A DNA stretch of 26,096 bases from an uncultured Phocaeicola sp. (GTDB taxonomy: Bacteria > Bacteroidota > Bacteroidia > Bacteroidales > Bacteroidaceae): positions 1-26,096 of the forward strand of contig CAPAOL010000045.1 in assembly GCA_948579315.1 (NCBI GenBank), written 5' to 3'. The notes below the pieces were generated by a model. That model was not told the origin of the DNA. It was given only the letters and a program-made list of their open reading frames with translations, and did not search any database. Shown in pieces: positions 7,487 through 15,530 of this stretch (position 1 is its first letter; the number at the start of each line of letters is the position of its first letter). Both the position numbers and the translations under genes were made by a program.

Positions 7487-7503
7487 ATTGAAATAGGAAT
7501 GGG

Positions 7504-7935
7504 TTATTCTAAATTCATTCTGTACACATTGGTCTGCTTTTGTTCGAAGCCTAATTTTTGATATAGCTTGTTGGCTGCTATCCGTGTGGGGTTTGAGGTA
7601 AGCATAATAAGAGGTATGCCTTGTTCCTTCACAAACCGGACAGCGTGGGTGACCAGCTGTTTGCTGAGTCCTTGTCCCCGGTATTTTTCATCCACTACCA
7701 CATCTTCAATCCACGCTTTGCCGCCTGTGGGGCTGTGATAGATGCCTACAGTCAGCATTCCCGCAATTTCCTGATCAGCCAGTAAGAAAAACAGATGGGT
7801 GTTTTCTTGGGATATGATCTCTCTGAGGGTTGTCCCGGTCAGTTTTACCGGGCGGTTTGTGAGCTGCTCCAGCAGTTTTTGTACTGCATCGGTGTAGGCT
7901 GGGATAAAGTCTTTTACTTCTACTATTTCTGTCAT
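7504..7935 (-). CDS. GNAT-family N-acetyltransferase
   Basis: 143 residues with a compact GNAT fold: beta-strand WIEDVVVDEKYRGQGLSKQL carries the acetyl-CoA pyrophosphate loop (R86-G87-Q88-G89), and ANKLYQKLGFEQ is the standard C-terminal helix. The substrate is unknown. First gene of the minus-strand operon. The 104-base gap to the divergent GNAT gene at 8040 should hold promoters for both directions; a minus-strand TATATTTA there is one base from the -7 consensus. Confidence 0.86.
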   Translation of the reverse strand: MTEIVEVKDFIPAYTDAVQKLLEQLTNRPVKLTGTTLREIISQENTHLFFLLADQEIAGMLTVGIYHSPTGGKAWIEDVVVDEKYRGQGLSKQLVTHAVRFVKEQGIPLIMLTSNPTRIAANKLYQKLGFEQKQTNVYRMNLE

Positions 7936-8039
7936 TTTTATAGCTGAAATTAGAATCGGCTGTAAATATAGTGATTATTCTCTAGATAACTGATTATTTT
8001 TTTATATCTTGCTTACGTTTTAATAATAGATATGACATT

Positions 8040-8525
8040 ATGATTAGACGAGTGGAACTTCAGGATGCCAAAGCCATCACAACGATATACAATGAATATG
8101 TCAGGCACAGTGTGGCTACATTTGAAACGGAACCTTTGAGAGAGGAGGATATGCGTAACCGTATTGCCGGAATTGCCGTCCGTTTTCCCTATTTTGTGTA
8201 TGAGGAAGAAGGGAAAGTAGTGGGTTATTGTTATGCCCATTTGTGGAAGGAGAGGGCTGCTTACAGGCATACGTTGGAAACAACGGTCTATTTAGCTCCC
8301 GGATACGAGGGGAAGGGCATAGGCAGGGAGTTGATGGAAAGATTGATTGAAGAATGTCGTAGGGACGGGTATCGTGCACTGATAGCCTGTGTCACAGAGG
8401 GAAATGTTGTCAGTGATGCTTTGCATTTGAGGCTGGGATTTAAAAAAGTTTCCCATTTTAAGAAGGTAGGACTGAAATTCGGACGATGGTTGGATGTAGT
8501 GGATTACGAGTTGCTGTTATCCTGA
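8040..8525 (+). CDS. GNAT acetyltransferase, phosphinothricin-acetyltransferase-like
   Basis: 161 residues. The pattern is that of the PAT/MnaT branch of GNATs: IRRVELQDAKAITTIYNEYV, the TFETEP segment, GYCYAHLWKERAAYRHTLET, and the acetyl-CoA loop GYEGKGIG (88-95), ending in HLRLGFKKVSHFKKVGLKFG, the substrate-pocket region typical of this branch. Relatives acetylate methionine sulfone/sulfoximine and phosphinothricin; the natural substrate here is not known. Divergent from the GNAT-GNAT-radical SAM operon. Confidence 0.87.
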   Translation: MIRRVELQDAKAITTIYNEYVRHSVATFETEPLREEDMRNRIAGIAVRFPYFVYEEEGKVVGYCYAHLWKERAAYRHTLETTVYLAPGYEGKGIGRELMERLIEECRRDGYRALIACVTEGNVVSDALHLRLGFKKVSHFKKVGLKFGRWLDVVDYELLLS

Positions 8526-8598
8526 AACCACTGTCCGGAATGAACTTTTTAGGGTTATATGGAGTTATAAGCTTGTACCTAAATTAAAATAACCAACT

Positions 8599-8955
8599 AT
8601 GACTCAAGTAAACATCAAGAGGGTTTATGATGAACCTTCTGAACAAGACGGCTATCGTGTTTTGGTAGATCGCCTGTGGCCCCGTGGCATGAAGCGGGAA
8701 TATTTGAAATACGATTATTGGGCAAAAGAGGTCACTCCATCCAATGATTTAAGGAAATGGTTTCATGCGGATATAGAAAAAAGATGGGGGGCTTTTGCAG
8801 ATATGTATCAAAAAGAATTGAAAGAATCGGATGCCGCTAAAGCGTTCATTGATAAGATAAAAGCTTATTCGAAAGTAACATTACTTTACGCTTCGAAAGA
8901 ACAGGAGCGAAATCATGCCAATGTATTGAAACATTATTTAGACACACATTTGTAG
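8599..8955 (+). CDS. DUF488 (YeaO-like) family protein
   Basis: 118 residues with the family hallmarks IKRVYDEPSEQDGYRVLVDR and LWPRGMKRE at 26-34, WAKEVTPSNDLRKWFHAD, and the C-terminal TLLYASKEQERNHANVL. The DUF488 family has no agreed biochemical function; it is a short cytosolic alpha/beta protein. Full family length. It lies 73 bases after the GNAT gene, with no strong promoter match seen, so co-transcription is possible. Confidence 0.85.
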   Translation: MTQVNIKRVYDEPSEQDGYRVLVDRLWPRGMKREYLKYDYWAKEVTPSNDLRKWFHADIEKRWGAFADMYQKELKESDAAKAFIDKIKAYSKVTLLYASKEQERNHANVLKHYLDTHL

Positions 8956-8982
8956 TTTTTGTGCAAAAAACAAGTATCTTTG
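8949..8982 (+). promoter_or_regulatory. Promoter of the acyl-CoA carboxylase operon
   Basis: TATCTTTG at 8975-8982 is an exact -7 match. Upstream candidates for the -33 element are TTTG at 8949-8952 (22-base gap, overlapping the end of the DUF488 gene) or TTTG at 8958-8961 (13-base gap, too short). The start site would be near 8989, leaving a leader of about 140 bases before the biotin carboxylase gene. TAATTTTG at 9094-9101 could be a second, closer -7 box. Confidence 0.55.
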
Positions 8983-8995
8983 CAGCCAATTATGG

Positions 8996-9079
8996 CTCCC
9001 ACTTCTAAAAAACAGGGAGTTTTCGTTAAATAATCAATACTAATGAGAGATGCCACCCATGTAAGATGTGTTCATGTAT
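8996..9079 (+). promoter_or_regulatory. Leader of the carboxylase operon: hairpin and 12-codon uORF
   Basis: The leader contains CTCCC (8996-9000) pairing with GGGAG (9015-9019) followed by TTTT, then a small ORF at 9043-9081 encoding MRDATHVRCVHV. Together these could allow attenuation or translational control, but neither element is strong on its own and no known riboswitch was recognised. Confidence 0.35.
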
Positions 9080-9131
9080 AATGAATGCATCTGTAATTTT
9101 GTGTGACATTTCGGGTAAAAAGAGAAAGATT

Positions 9132-10643
9132 ATGATACAAAAGGTTCTAATTGCCAACCGTGGCGAGATAGCCGTGCGCGTTATGCGCTCTTGCAAAGAG
9201 ATGGGTATCCGCACTGTGGCTGTTTTCTCGGAAGCCGACCGTACGGCGCGTCATGTGATGTATGCAGACGAAGCCTGTCTGATAGGGCCTGCCGCTTCCA
9301 AAGAAAGTTATCTGAATATAGATAATATCATTAAAGCTGCAAGGCAACATCATGCCGATGCCATTCATCCCGGTTATGGTTTTTTGTCCGAGAATGCTGA
9401 TTTTGCCCGCCGGTGCAAAGAGGAGGGGATCATCTTTATCGGCCCTGCCGCCGAGACGATGGAAGCGATGGGTGACAAGATTGCCGCCCGTAAGCGTATG
9501 ATTGCCGCAGGTGTTCCCGTGGTCCCCGGTACGGAACAGCCGTTGCAAAGTGCCGAAGAGGCGGTACGTATCTGTAATGAAATAGGCTATCCTGTCATGT
9601 TGAAGGCTTCTATGGGAGGCGGCGGTAAAGGGATGAGGCTGATACACAGTGAAGATGAAGTGGTGGAGGCATATAACACCGCCCGTTCCGAGTCCATGTC
9701 TTCTTTCGGGGATGATACGGTTTATCTGGAAAAATTTGTGGAGGAACCCCATCATATAGAATTTCAAATACTGGGTGACAATCATGGCAATGTAATCCAT
9801 CTGTTTGACCGCGAGTGTTCTGTTCAGCGTCGCAACCAAAAGATTGTAGAGGAGAGTCCGTCTCCGTTCCTTACTCCGGAACTCCGTCAGGAGATGGGGG
9901 AAAAGGCGGTGGCTGCTGCTAGGGCAGTGAACTATTCGGGAGCCGGAACTATCGAGTTTCTGGTGGACAAGAACCGTAATTTCTATTTTCTGGAGATGAA
10001 CACCCGTCTCCAGGTGGAGCATCCCATTACCGAAGAAGTGGTGGGCGTGGACTTGGTGAAAGAGCAGATCCGCATTGCCAATGATGAAGTGCTGCATTTG
10101 AAACAGGAAGAGCTGTATCAGCGCGGTCATGCCATCGAATGTCGTATCTGTGCGGAAGACACGGAGAACAACTTCATGCCTTCGCCGGGTATCATCAAAC
10201 AGCTGACGGAGCCTAACGGCATCGGCGTACGCATTGACAGCTACGTGTACGAAGGGTACGAGATTCCTGTCTTTTACGACCCGATGATAGGCAAGTTGAT
10301 CGTGTGGGCCACAACCCGCCAGTATGCCATAGAGCGTATGCGCCGTGTGCTTTACGAGTACAAGATTACGGGCTTGAAGACCAACCTCAGTTATCTGAAA
10401 CGCATCATGCATACCCCCGACTTTGTGAAGGGTGAGTATAATACCTTATTTATAGAGAAGAACTCCCGTATGCTGCTCCGTGGCAACGGCAACAATGAGG
10501 AGATTGAAAACATGGCCATGATCGCCTCTTATATTGACTATCTGATGAATCTGGAAGAGAACAAGAGTCCCCAGCTGTCTGATGCCCGTCCCATCAGCCG
10601 CTGGCGTGAGTTCGGCTTGCAGAAAGGAGTGTTGAGAATCTGA
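9132..10643 (+). CDS. accC: Biotin carboxylase subunit of an acyl-CoA carboxylase
   Basis: 503 residues from the ATG at 9132, where the product begins MIQKVLIANRGEIAVRVMRS exactly as biotin carboxylases do; an in-frame upstream start would add a non-homologous leader. It carboxylates biotin on the carrier protein with ATP and bicarbonate. Seen are the N-domain (IHPGYGFLSEN), the ATP-grasp glycine loop MGGGGKGMRL (161-170), HIEFQILGD, the catalytic region EMNTRLQVEHPITEE (288-302) and the C-domain. The C-terminus has an unconserved tail past residue 460. It is followed 24 bases later by the biotin carrier and then the carboxyltransferase, defining a three-subunit carboxylase, most likely for propionyl-CoA. 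Confidence 0.93.
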   Translation: MIQKVLIANRGEIAVRVMRSCKEMGIRTVAVFSEADRTARHVMYADEACLIGPAASKESYLNIDNIIKAARQHHADAIHPGYGFLSENADFARRCKEEGIIFIGPAAETMEAMGDKIAARKRMIAAGVPVVPGTEQPLQSAEEAVRICNEIGYPVMLKASMGGGGKGMRLIHSEDEVVEAYNTARSESMSSFGDDTVYLEKFVEEPHHIEFQILGDNHGNVIHLFDRECSVQRRNQKIVEESPSPFLTPELRQEMGEKAVAAARAVNYSGAGTIEFLVDKNRNFYFLEMNTRLQVEHPITEEVVGVDLVKEQIRIANDEVLHLKQEELYQRGHAIECRICAEDTENNFMPSPGIIKQLTEPNGIGVRIDSYVYEGYEIPVFYDPMIGKLIVWATTRQYAIERMRRVLYEYKITGLKTNLSYLKRIMHTPDFVKGEYNTLFIEKNSRMLLRGNGNNEEIENMAMIASYIDYLMNLEENKSPQLSDARPISRWREFGLQKGVLRI

Positions 10644-10667
10644 TTCTTCATTTAATTAAGCAAAAGT

Positions 10668-11183
10668 ATGGAAATACATATTGGAGACCGCGTAGCCGAT
10701 GTGACGTTGGTGAGCAAGGAAGGAAACAAGGTACAGTTTATGATTGACGGAAAACCGTATGATGTGGATATCGTTATGGCCGAGAACGGAAGCTGTTCCA
10801 TCCTGCACGATGGCAATTCCTTCAATGCCGAACTGATCCGTGGGGAGGGTGGAAAGAGTTATGATGTGAATATGTTCTACCGTTCCTATCATGTGGACAT
10901 AGTGGACACCCAGACCAAGTATCTGCGTATGAAAAAGGGCGGCGAGGAGAGACAGGATGACAAGATTGTGGCTCCCATGCCCGGAAAGGTTGTGAAAATT
11001 CCCGTCCGGAAAGGTGACCGTCTGTCATCCGGGGATATTGTGGTAGTGCTGGAGGCCATGAAGATGCAGAGCAACTACAAAGTGACCTCGGACTGTACGG
11101 TAAGGGATATCCTAGTCAATGAGGGGGATTCCGTCAATGCTAACCAGGTATTAATAGTATTGGATATAATAAAAGAAGATTGA
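10668..11183 (+). CDS. accB: Biotin carboxyl carrier protein of the acyl-CoA carboxylase
   Basis: 171 residues. The C-terminal 75 residues are a biotinyl domain with APMPGKVVKIPVRKGD and the biotinylation motif EAMKMQ, lysine 132. The N-terminal 95 residues (MIDGKPYDVDIV and similar beta-rich segments) resemble the carrier/linker domain of propionyl-CoA carboxylase and oxaloacetate decarboxylase alpha chains rather than the Pro/Ala-rich linker of fatty-acid-type AccB. This supports a propionyl-CoA or related carboxylase. The carrier shuttles carboxybiotin between the biotin carboxylase and carboxyltransferase encoded on either side. Confidence 0.9.
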   Translation: MEIHIGDRVADVTLVSKEGNKVQFMIDGKPYDVDIVMAENGSCSILHDGNSFNAELIRGEGGKSYDVNMFYRSYHVDIVDTQTKYLRMKKGGEERQDDKIVAPMPGKVVKIPVRKGDRLSSGDIVVVLEAMKMQSNYKVTSDCTVRDILVNEGDSVNANQVLIVLDIIKED

Positions 11184-11185
11184 TC

Positions 11186-12718
11186 ATGACAAGAGAAGAA
11201 ATATACAGCCGGTTTGAAGAGCTGGACAAACGCGCGTCGCTGGGCGGCGGTGTGGACAAGATCGAGAAACAACACGCCCAAGGGAAGATGACCGCTCGCG
11301 AGCGTATCGGAATGTTGCTGGACAAAGGTACGTTCAATGAACTGGACAAGCTGGTGAATCACCGTTGTACCAACTTCGGCATGGAGAAGAAGCAGATTGC
11401 CGGAGATGGTATGGTCACCGGTTACGGAAAGATAGACGGCCGTCCGGTGTTTGTCTATGCATACGATTTCACCGCGCACGGCGGTTCGCTGAGCGAAACC
11501 AATGCGGCCAAGATTGTAAAGGTTCAGCAACTGGCTTTGAAGACGGGAGCTCCCGTTATCGCTTTGAACGATTCGGGGGGGGCACGCATACAGGAAGGGG
11601 TGAACAGCTTGGCCGGATATGCCTCCATCTTTTATCAGAATACCATTGCATCAGGTGTTATCCCCCAGATTTCCGCTATTCTGGGACCTTGTGCCGGAGG
11701 CGCCTGCTATTCCCCGGCACTGACCGACTTTATCTTTATGGTGAAGGAGCAGAGCCACATGTTTATCACGGGTCCGGATGTGGTGAAGACCGTGACTAAC
11801 GAGGAGGTGGGCAAGGAGGAACTGGGTGGTGCCCAGACTCACAGCGGCAAAAGCGGTGTGACCCATTTTATGTGCGATAATGAGGAGGAAACGCTGATGA
11901 GTATCCGCGAATTGCTGAGTTTCCTGCCTTCCAACAATATGGAGGATGCGCCGCTGGTTCCCTGCAACGATGACATCCATCGTCAGGTGGAGGCGTTGCA
12001 GACTGTCATTCCTGAAGATCCGAACATGCCTTATGATATAAAGGATATCATCGAACCGGTGCTGGATAACCAGTATTTCTTCGAGGTGATGCCTCACTTT
12101 GCTAAAAATGTGGTGGTGGGGTTTGGTCGCCTGGGAGGTCGTTCCGTAGGTATTGTTGCCAATCAGCCCGCCTGGCTGGCCGGCGTCCTTGACATTGACG
12201 CCAGCGACAAGGCTGCCCGTTTTATCCGTTTCTGTGACTGCTTTAATATTCCTCTGATCACTTTCGAGGATGTTCCCGGCTTCCTGCCCGGAACGGTACA
12301 GGAACACAACGGCATCATCCGCCACGGTGCGAAGATAGTCTATGCATACGCTGAAGCTACAGTGCCCAAGGTTACTTTAATTACCCGTAAAGCTTATGGA
12401 GGTGCCTACATTGTCATGTCCAGCAAGCCGACGGGAGCCGATGTGAACCTGGCTTACCCACAGGCGGAAATAGCCGTCATGGGTGCAGAAGGGGCAGTGA
12501 ATATCCTTTACCGCAAGTCTGCTCCGGAAGAGAAAGCTGAGATCATCAAGGAATACGAAGATAAATTCTCCAATCCTTATCGTGCGGCAGAACGTGGTCT
12601 GATTGATGAGGTGATTATGCCCCGTGACACTCGTTACAAACTTATTCAAGCTTTGGAAATGTGTCACAATAAAAACCAAAGCAATCCGCCTAAGAAACAT
12701 GGCAATATGCCTTTATGA
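11186..12718 (+). CDS. Carboxyltransferase (propionyl-CoA carboxylase beta type)
   Basis: 510 residues from the ATG at 11186, 2 bases after the carrier stop; a TTG six bases earlier is possible but less likely. It transfers CO2 from carboxybiotin to an acyl-CoA. The two crotonase-like halves are visible: RERIGMLLDKGTFNELD, LNDSGGARIQEGV, and the oxyanion loop LGPCAGGACYSPALTDFIFM in the first; FEDVPGFLPGTVQEHNGIIR and RKAYGGAYIVMSSK in the second. These fit PccB and methylmalonyl-CoA decarboxylase alpha equally; the adjacent ATP-using biotin carboxylase favours PccB. In Bacteroides such an enzyme links propionyl-CoA and methylmalonyl-CoA in propionate metabolism. Confidence 0.9.
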   Translation: MTREEIYSRFEELDKRASLGGGVDKIEKQHAQGKMTARERIGMLLDKGTFNELDKLVNHRCTNFGMEKKQIAGDGMVTGYGKIDGRPVFVYAYDFTAHGGSLSETNAAKIVKVQQLALKTGAPVIALNDSGGARIQEGVNSLAGYASIFYQNTIASGVIPQISAILGPCAGGACYSPALTDFIFMVKEQSHMFITGPDVVKTVTNEEVGKEELGGAQTHSGKSGVTHFMCDNEEETLMSIRELLSFLPSNNMEDAPLVPCNDDIHRQVEALQTVIPEDPNMPYDIKDIIEPVLDNQYFFEVMPHFAKNVVVGFGRLGGRSVGIVANQPAWLAGVLDIDASDKAARFIRFCDCFNIPLITFEDVPGFLPGTVQEHNGIIRHGAKIVYAYAEATVPKVTLITRKAYGGAYIVMSSKPTGADVNLAYPQAEIAVMGAEGAVNILYRKSAPEEKAEIIKEYEDKFSNPYRAAERGLIDEVIMPRDTRYKLIQALEMCHNKNQSNPPKKHGNMPL

Positions 12719-12746
12719 TAAAATCAAGATTCCGTCACAGATTGAT

Positions 12747-12808
12747 CAGATTGACATCGGTCCAATTTAAGCAGTGGGTCCTCAATGGAAATAACCGGTG
12801 ACAATCTG
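12747..12808. repeat. Imperfect inverted repeat between convergent genes
   Basis: CAGATTGACATCGGT (12747-12761) pairs with ACCGGTGACAATCTG (12794-12808) at 12 of 15 positions, with a 32-base loop. It lies between the 3' ends of the carboxyltransferase gene and the convergent peptidase gene and could act as a shared stop or RNA-stabilising stem. There is no U-tract directly after it; CTTTTTATC follows about 20 bases later. Confidence 0.4.
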
Positions 12809-12848
12809 CGTAACCTGTGGCGGAAAAGCTTTTTATCTCGTCTCTTTG

Positions 12849-14159
12849 CTATTCTTTATTCAGCCATGCATTGATTTGTGTCTTGATTTCTTCTTGTGTG
12901 TCGGTGTCAAAGCTGCCGATACGGGTGGTATGGCTGCCGCCGGGTAATACATAAACTTTTATGTTTTTCTTGTTCTTCAGCCAAGTGACACCCGAAGCTG
13001 TCCAAGGATCATCGCCGCCATAAATATAGATCATTTCGGGATCATTCTCTTTCAGGAATTTTACCACCTTATTATATAGTGTCTTGTCAAATTTGAGATT
13101 TGACAGTTCGGGCGGTAACATTACCTTATGAAGATAGTCACGGCTGCTCTTTATCGTCAGATACTTTTTGAAAGGTTTGATGTCATATCCGTAATACCCC
13201 AGTTCTTTGGCCGCTTGCACATTAAAGGAAGGGTAGGGAGATTGTTCGGAGAAATAATCCGGTTCACAAATAGCTATGAAATGCTTGAATAGCGTGTGGT
13301 CATCGGCATTTGTTTCCGGAATCTTATTTACAGGAGTTCCCCATTGCCATAGGGCAAATGAGTATTCCAATACATTGAAGTCGTATACTTCGGCTATAGG
13401 AATGCGGAAGGTATATCCTTTATCCGAGCAATATTTTTCGAACATCGGTAGCAGCCGGCTCTTGCGTTTAAGTACTTCCAGTTGAAAGTTTTCAACTCGT
13501 TTACGGTTTTCGGGAGTCGAAACTTTATTGGCAATGAACGGTTCGTGACGACCGTCCTCCAATGATTGGTTGAGGGGGGCTACGTAAGGTACGGAGATAT
13601 CCACATCATCGGGAAAGTAAGTGCGGTAGAACATCGTAGTCTGTCCGCCTTTGCTGATTCCGGTAGCTATCCATTTCTCATCGTATAGTTGTTTCAAGGT
13701 CGTGGTTACATGATGCAAATCATACAGTGAATTTTCAACCGTGAGATAATCCCAGTTGCAGGGCTTCGGCATGGACTCACCAAAATAACGGTATTCCACG
13801 AATACCAGATTGGCGTTGAATAATTTGGATAACTCTTCTTGATAACGCGGATGGGTGGCATAATGGGCGGCATAGCCTTCGGTAACCAGTACGGTAGGGC
13901 GGTCAAAACCTACATGCGAGAGAATAACCCTTTGCTTGAAATTCCCTGCTTCGGGGTGATGCGGATCCAATAGTTGATTAATGAAGAATACATATTTCTC
14001 CGGATAGGCATCACTTTGCATTGGTTTAATGTCACTGATGTCCGGAAGATTTTGAAGTCTTTTCTGTAATTCAGTGGGAGGAGCTGCGGCCTGGGCCATT
14101 TGTAAAGGCAATAAGACAGCCAGTATTGCCCATACCATAAAAGAGAGTGTGTGTTTCAT
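12849..14159 (-). CDS. Secreted serine peptidase of the S28/S37 (PS-10 aminopeptidase-like) type
   Basis: 436 residues with a signal peptide (1-25, ending AQA/AAPP), so it acts in the periplasm or outside. It has an alpha/beta-hydrolase fold: strand and oxyanion region VLVTEGYAAHY, FVEYRYFGES, nucleophile motif GISKGGQT with Ser169, a probable acid at Asp383/Asp384 (YGGDDPW) and His410 (PGGSHTTRIG). Relatives are tripeptidyl or prolyl aminopeptidases. A -7 match TATTTTTG reads toward it at 14199-14192, so it shares a divergent regulatory region with the methyltransferase-like gene. Single-gene transcript. Confidence 0.85.
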   Translation of the reverse strand: MKHTLSFMVWAILAVLLPLQMAQAAAPPTELQKRLQNLPDISDIKPMQSDAYPEKYVFFINQLLDPHHPEAGNFKQRVILSHVGFDRPTVLVTEGYAAHYATHPRYQEELSKLFNANLVFVEYRYFGESMPKPCNWDYLTVENSLYDLHHVTTTLKQLYDEKWIATGISKGGQTTMFYRTYFPDDVDISVPYVAPLNQSLEDGRHEPFIANKVSTPENRKRVENFQLEVLKRKSRLLPMFEKYCSDKGYTFRIPIAEVYDFNVLEYSFALWQWGTPVNKIPETNADDHTLFKHFIAICEPDYFSEQSPYPSFNVQAAKELGYYGYDIKPFKKYLTIKSSRDYLHKVMLPPELSNLKFDKTLYNKVVKFLKENDPEMIYIYGGDDPWTASGVTWLKNKKNIKVYVLPGGSHTTRIGSFDTDTQEEIKTQINAWLNKE

Positions 14160-14191
14160 CGTTTATAAATGGTTTAATAACTAATGGGCAA

Positions 14192-14239
14192 CAAAAATAG
14201 TATTTTATTTCGATATTGTCGGGTAATCTTTTATCTTTG
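14192..14239. promoter_or_regulatory. Divergent promoter region, peptidase versus methyltransferase/adenosyltransferase operon
   Basis: Plus strand: TATCTTTG at 14232-14239, with TTTC at 14208-14211 as a degenerate -33 at a 20-base gap, gives a leader of about 18 bases for the gene at 14264. Minus strand: TATTTTTG at 14199-14192, 33 bases before the peptidase ATG. The two -7 boxes are only 32 bases apart, so the -33 regions interleave and the two promoters may compete. Confidence 0.55.
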
Positions 14240-14263
14240 TGTTACTTAATAAAGCTGAGAAAT

Positions 14264-14887
14264 ATGTTTTTTCTTCATCGTATATGGAATTGGTGCAGTC
14301 GCTTCCGTCACCGTTGTGGTTACGGAGTACACTCTCCGTCTGATTTTTTTCTGATTACTTCTGTTGTTTATGAAAAATATCACTACTATGCTTATCGGGT
14401 ATTGAAGGAAAGGGGATTTCCTGCTTATTTGCCACATTATCGAAGGAAAGTGAACCGTTTGCTATTCCGGTTGGTTAATTATTTCAGACCAAAGTCGTTG
14501 ATTGAAGTGGGGATTGGTAATGGGGCATCCATAGGATATATGCGGGCTGCGTGTCATACTATGGACTCCGTCACCTTGAAAGGCAGGGATTGGGCAAAGA
14601 CTTCCCGGCAACTGGAGGAGAAACTGGCGGAGGTGCATACATTAGATTGTCTGCATATAGGGCATACTCCTTTTTATAAAGAAGTTTTTGAACTGGTACT
14701 TCCTTATGCCGGACCTCGTAGTTGCTTTATTGTCGGAGGAATTCATGAATCGAAGGAAAAACGGAAATGGTGGGAGCAAATTGTAGCCAGTGAGTCGACG
14801 GGTATCACTTTTGATTTGTATGACATAGGGTTGGTCTTTTTTGATAAAGCGAGATATAAACAGCATTATATTGTAAATTTTTTATAA
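14264..14887 (+). CDS. Class I SAM-methyltransferase-like protein, conserved in Bacteroidales
   Basis: 207 residues from the ATG at 14264, which lies properly downstream of a -7 box; a TTG at 14216 would lie upstream of that box. N-terminal RHRCGYGVHSPSDFFLITSV is a conserved block of this Bacteroidetes family. The Rossmann motif I is LIEVGIGNGASIGYM (about 79-93). Later motifs are poorly matched: the strand IVGGIH has no clear acidic catalytic site, so it could be an inactive or atypical methyltransferase. It lies 8 bases before the cobalamin adenosyltransferase gene, in the same transcript. Substrate unknown. Confidence 0.65.
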   Translation: MFFLHRIWNWCSRFRHRCGYGVHSPSDFFLITSVVYEKYHYYAYRVLKERGFPAYLPHYRRKVNRLLFRLVNYFRPKSLIEVGIGNGASIGYMRAACHTMDSVTLKGRDWAKTSRQLEEKLAEVHTLDCLHIGHTPFYKEVFELVLPYAGPRSCFIVGGIHESKEKRKWWEQIVASESTGITFDLYDIGLVFFDKARYKQHYIVNFL

Positions 14888-14895
14888 CCGGAACC

Positions 14896-15459
14896 ATGAA
14901 GAAAAGCATGATATACACCAAAACAGGTGATAAGGGAACCACATCATTGGTAGGTGGTACCCGGGTGCCGAAAACGCATATACGGCTTGAAGCCTATGGC
15001 ACAGTGGATGAATTGAACTCCTATTTGGGATTGTTGCAAACGTATTTGACGGATGAGGAGGATAAACAAATCATTTTTCGTATACAAAATAAATTATTCT
15101 CTGTCGGTTCGTATCTGGCAACGGATCAGACACAGACCAAGTTGCGTATGGAAAGTCGTATAGAGGATGAAGACATCCGGATGTTGGAGCAGGCAATTGA
15201 CGTAATTGACAATGAACTTCCTCCTTTGAATGCTTTTATTCTGCCGGGGGGTGACCGTGGAGCAGCCGTTGGACACATTTGCCGGACGGTGTGTCGCCGT
15301 GCCGAGCGACGCATTCTTGCATTGGCTGAAGAATGTGACATAGATGCCCGTGTAACAGCATTTGTCAACCGTTTATCTGATTATTTATTCATTTTGACCC
15401 GAAAGTTAAATCATTTAACTAAAACGGATGAAATTTTTTGGGATAAAAGTTGCAAATGA
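14896..15459 (+). CDS. pduO: Cob(I)alamin adenosyltransferase, PduO type
   Basis: 187 residues. It makes adenosylcobalamin from cob(I)alamin and ATP. The N-terminal ATP-binding signature YTKTGDKGTTSLVGG (7-21) and RLEAYGTVDELNSYLGLL are diagnostic, as is the C-terminal LPGGDRGAAVGHICRTVCRR with RRAERRI, containing the conserved Arg/Glu that organise the trimer active site. Adenosylcobalamin is the cofactor of methylmalonyl-CoA mutase, so the enzyme serves the same propionate route as the carboxylase operon at 9132-12718. Co-transcribed with the methyltransferase-like gene. Confidence 0.92.
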   Translation: MKKSMIYTKTGDKGTTSLVGGTRVPKTHIRLEAYGTVDELNSYLGLLQTYLTDEEDKQIIFRIQNKLFSVGSYLATDQTQTKLRMESRIEDEDIRMLEQAIDVIDNELPPLNAFILPGGDRGAAVGHICRTVCRRAERRILALAEECDIDARVTAFVNRLSDYLFILTRKLNHLTKTDEIFWDKSCK

Positions 15460-15479
15460 AATAATTTATTATACTTTTG
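15449..15479 (+). promoter_or_regulatory. Promoter of the DUF2795 gene
   Basis: GTTG (15449-15452), a 19-base gap, and TACTTTTG (15472-15479) match the -33/-7 layout. The -33 lies inside the 3' end of the adenosyltransferase gene. The bases after the box, CGGC, recur after several other -7 boxes here. Predicted leader about 45 bases. Confidence 0.65.
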
Positions 15480-15530
15480 CGGCTAATTAGAGAACGAAAG
15501 AAAAGTATTTACTTAAAAAATAAGAAAACT

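Noticed and set aside
9147..10412. 421-codon minus-strand ORF antisense to accC
   Set aside because: It is a mirror of the high-GC codon pattern of a clear biotin carboxylase; the translated product is His/Arg/Leu rich with no family resemblance.
11651..12325. 224-codon minus-strand ORF inside the carboxyltransferase gene
   Set aside because: Antisense shadow of a well-supported gene; no promoter or recognisable motif.
11186..12718. Methylmalonyl-CoA decarboxylase alpha subunit
   Set aside because: Sequence alone cannot exclude it, but the decarboxylase has membrane partners and no biotin carboxylase; here a biotin carboxylase gene is in the same operon and no membrane subunit is seen.
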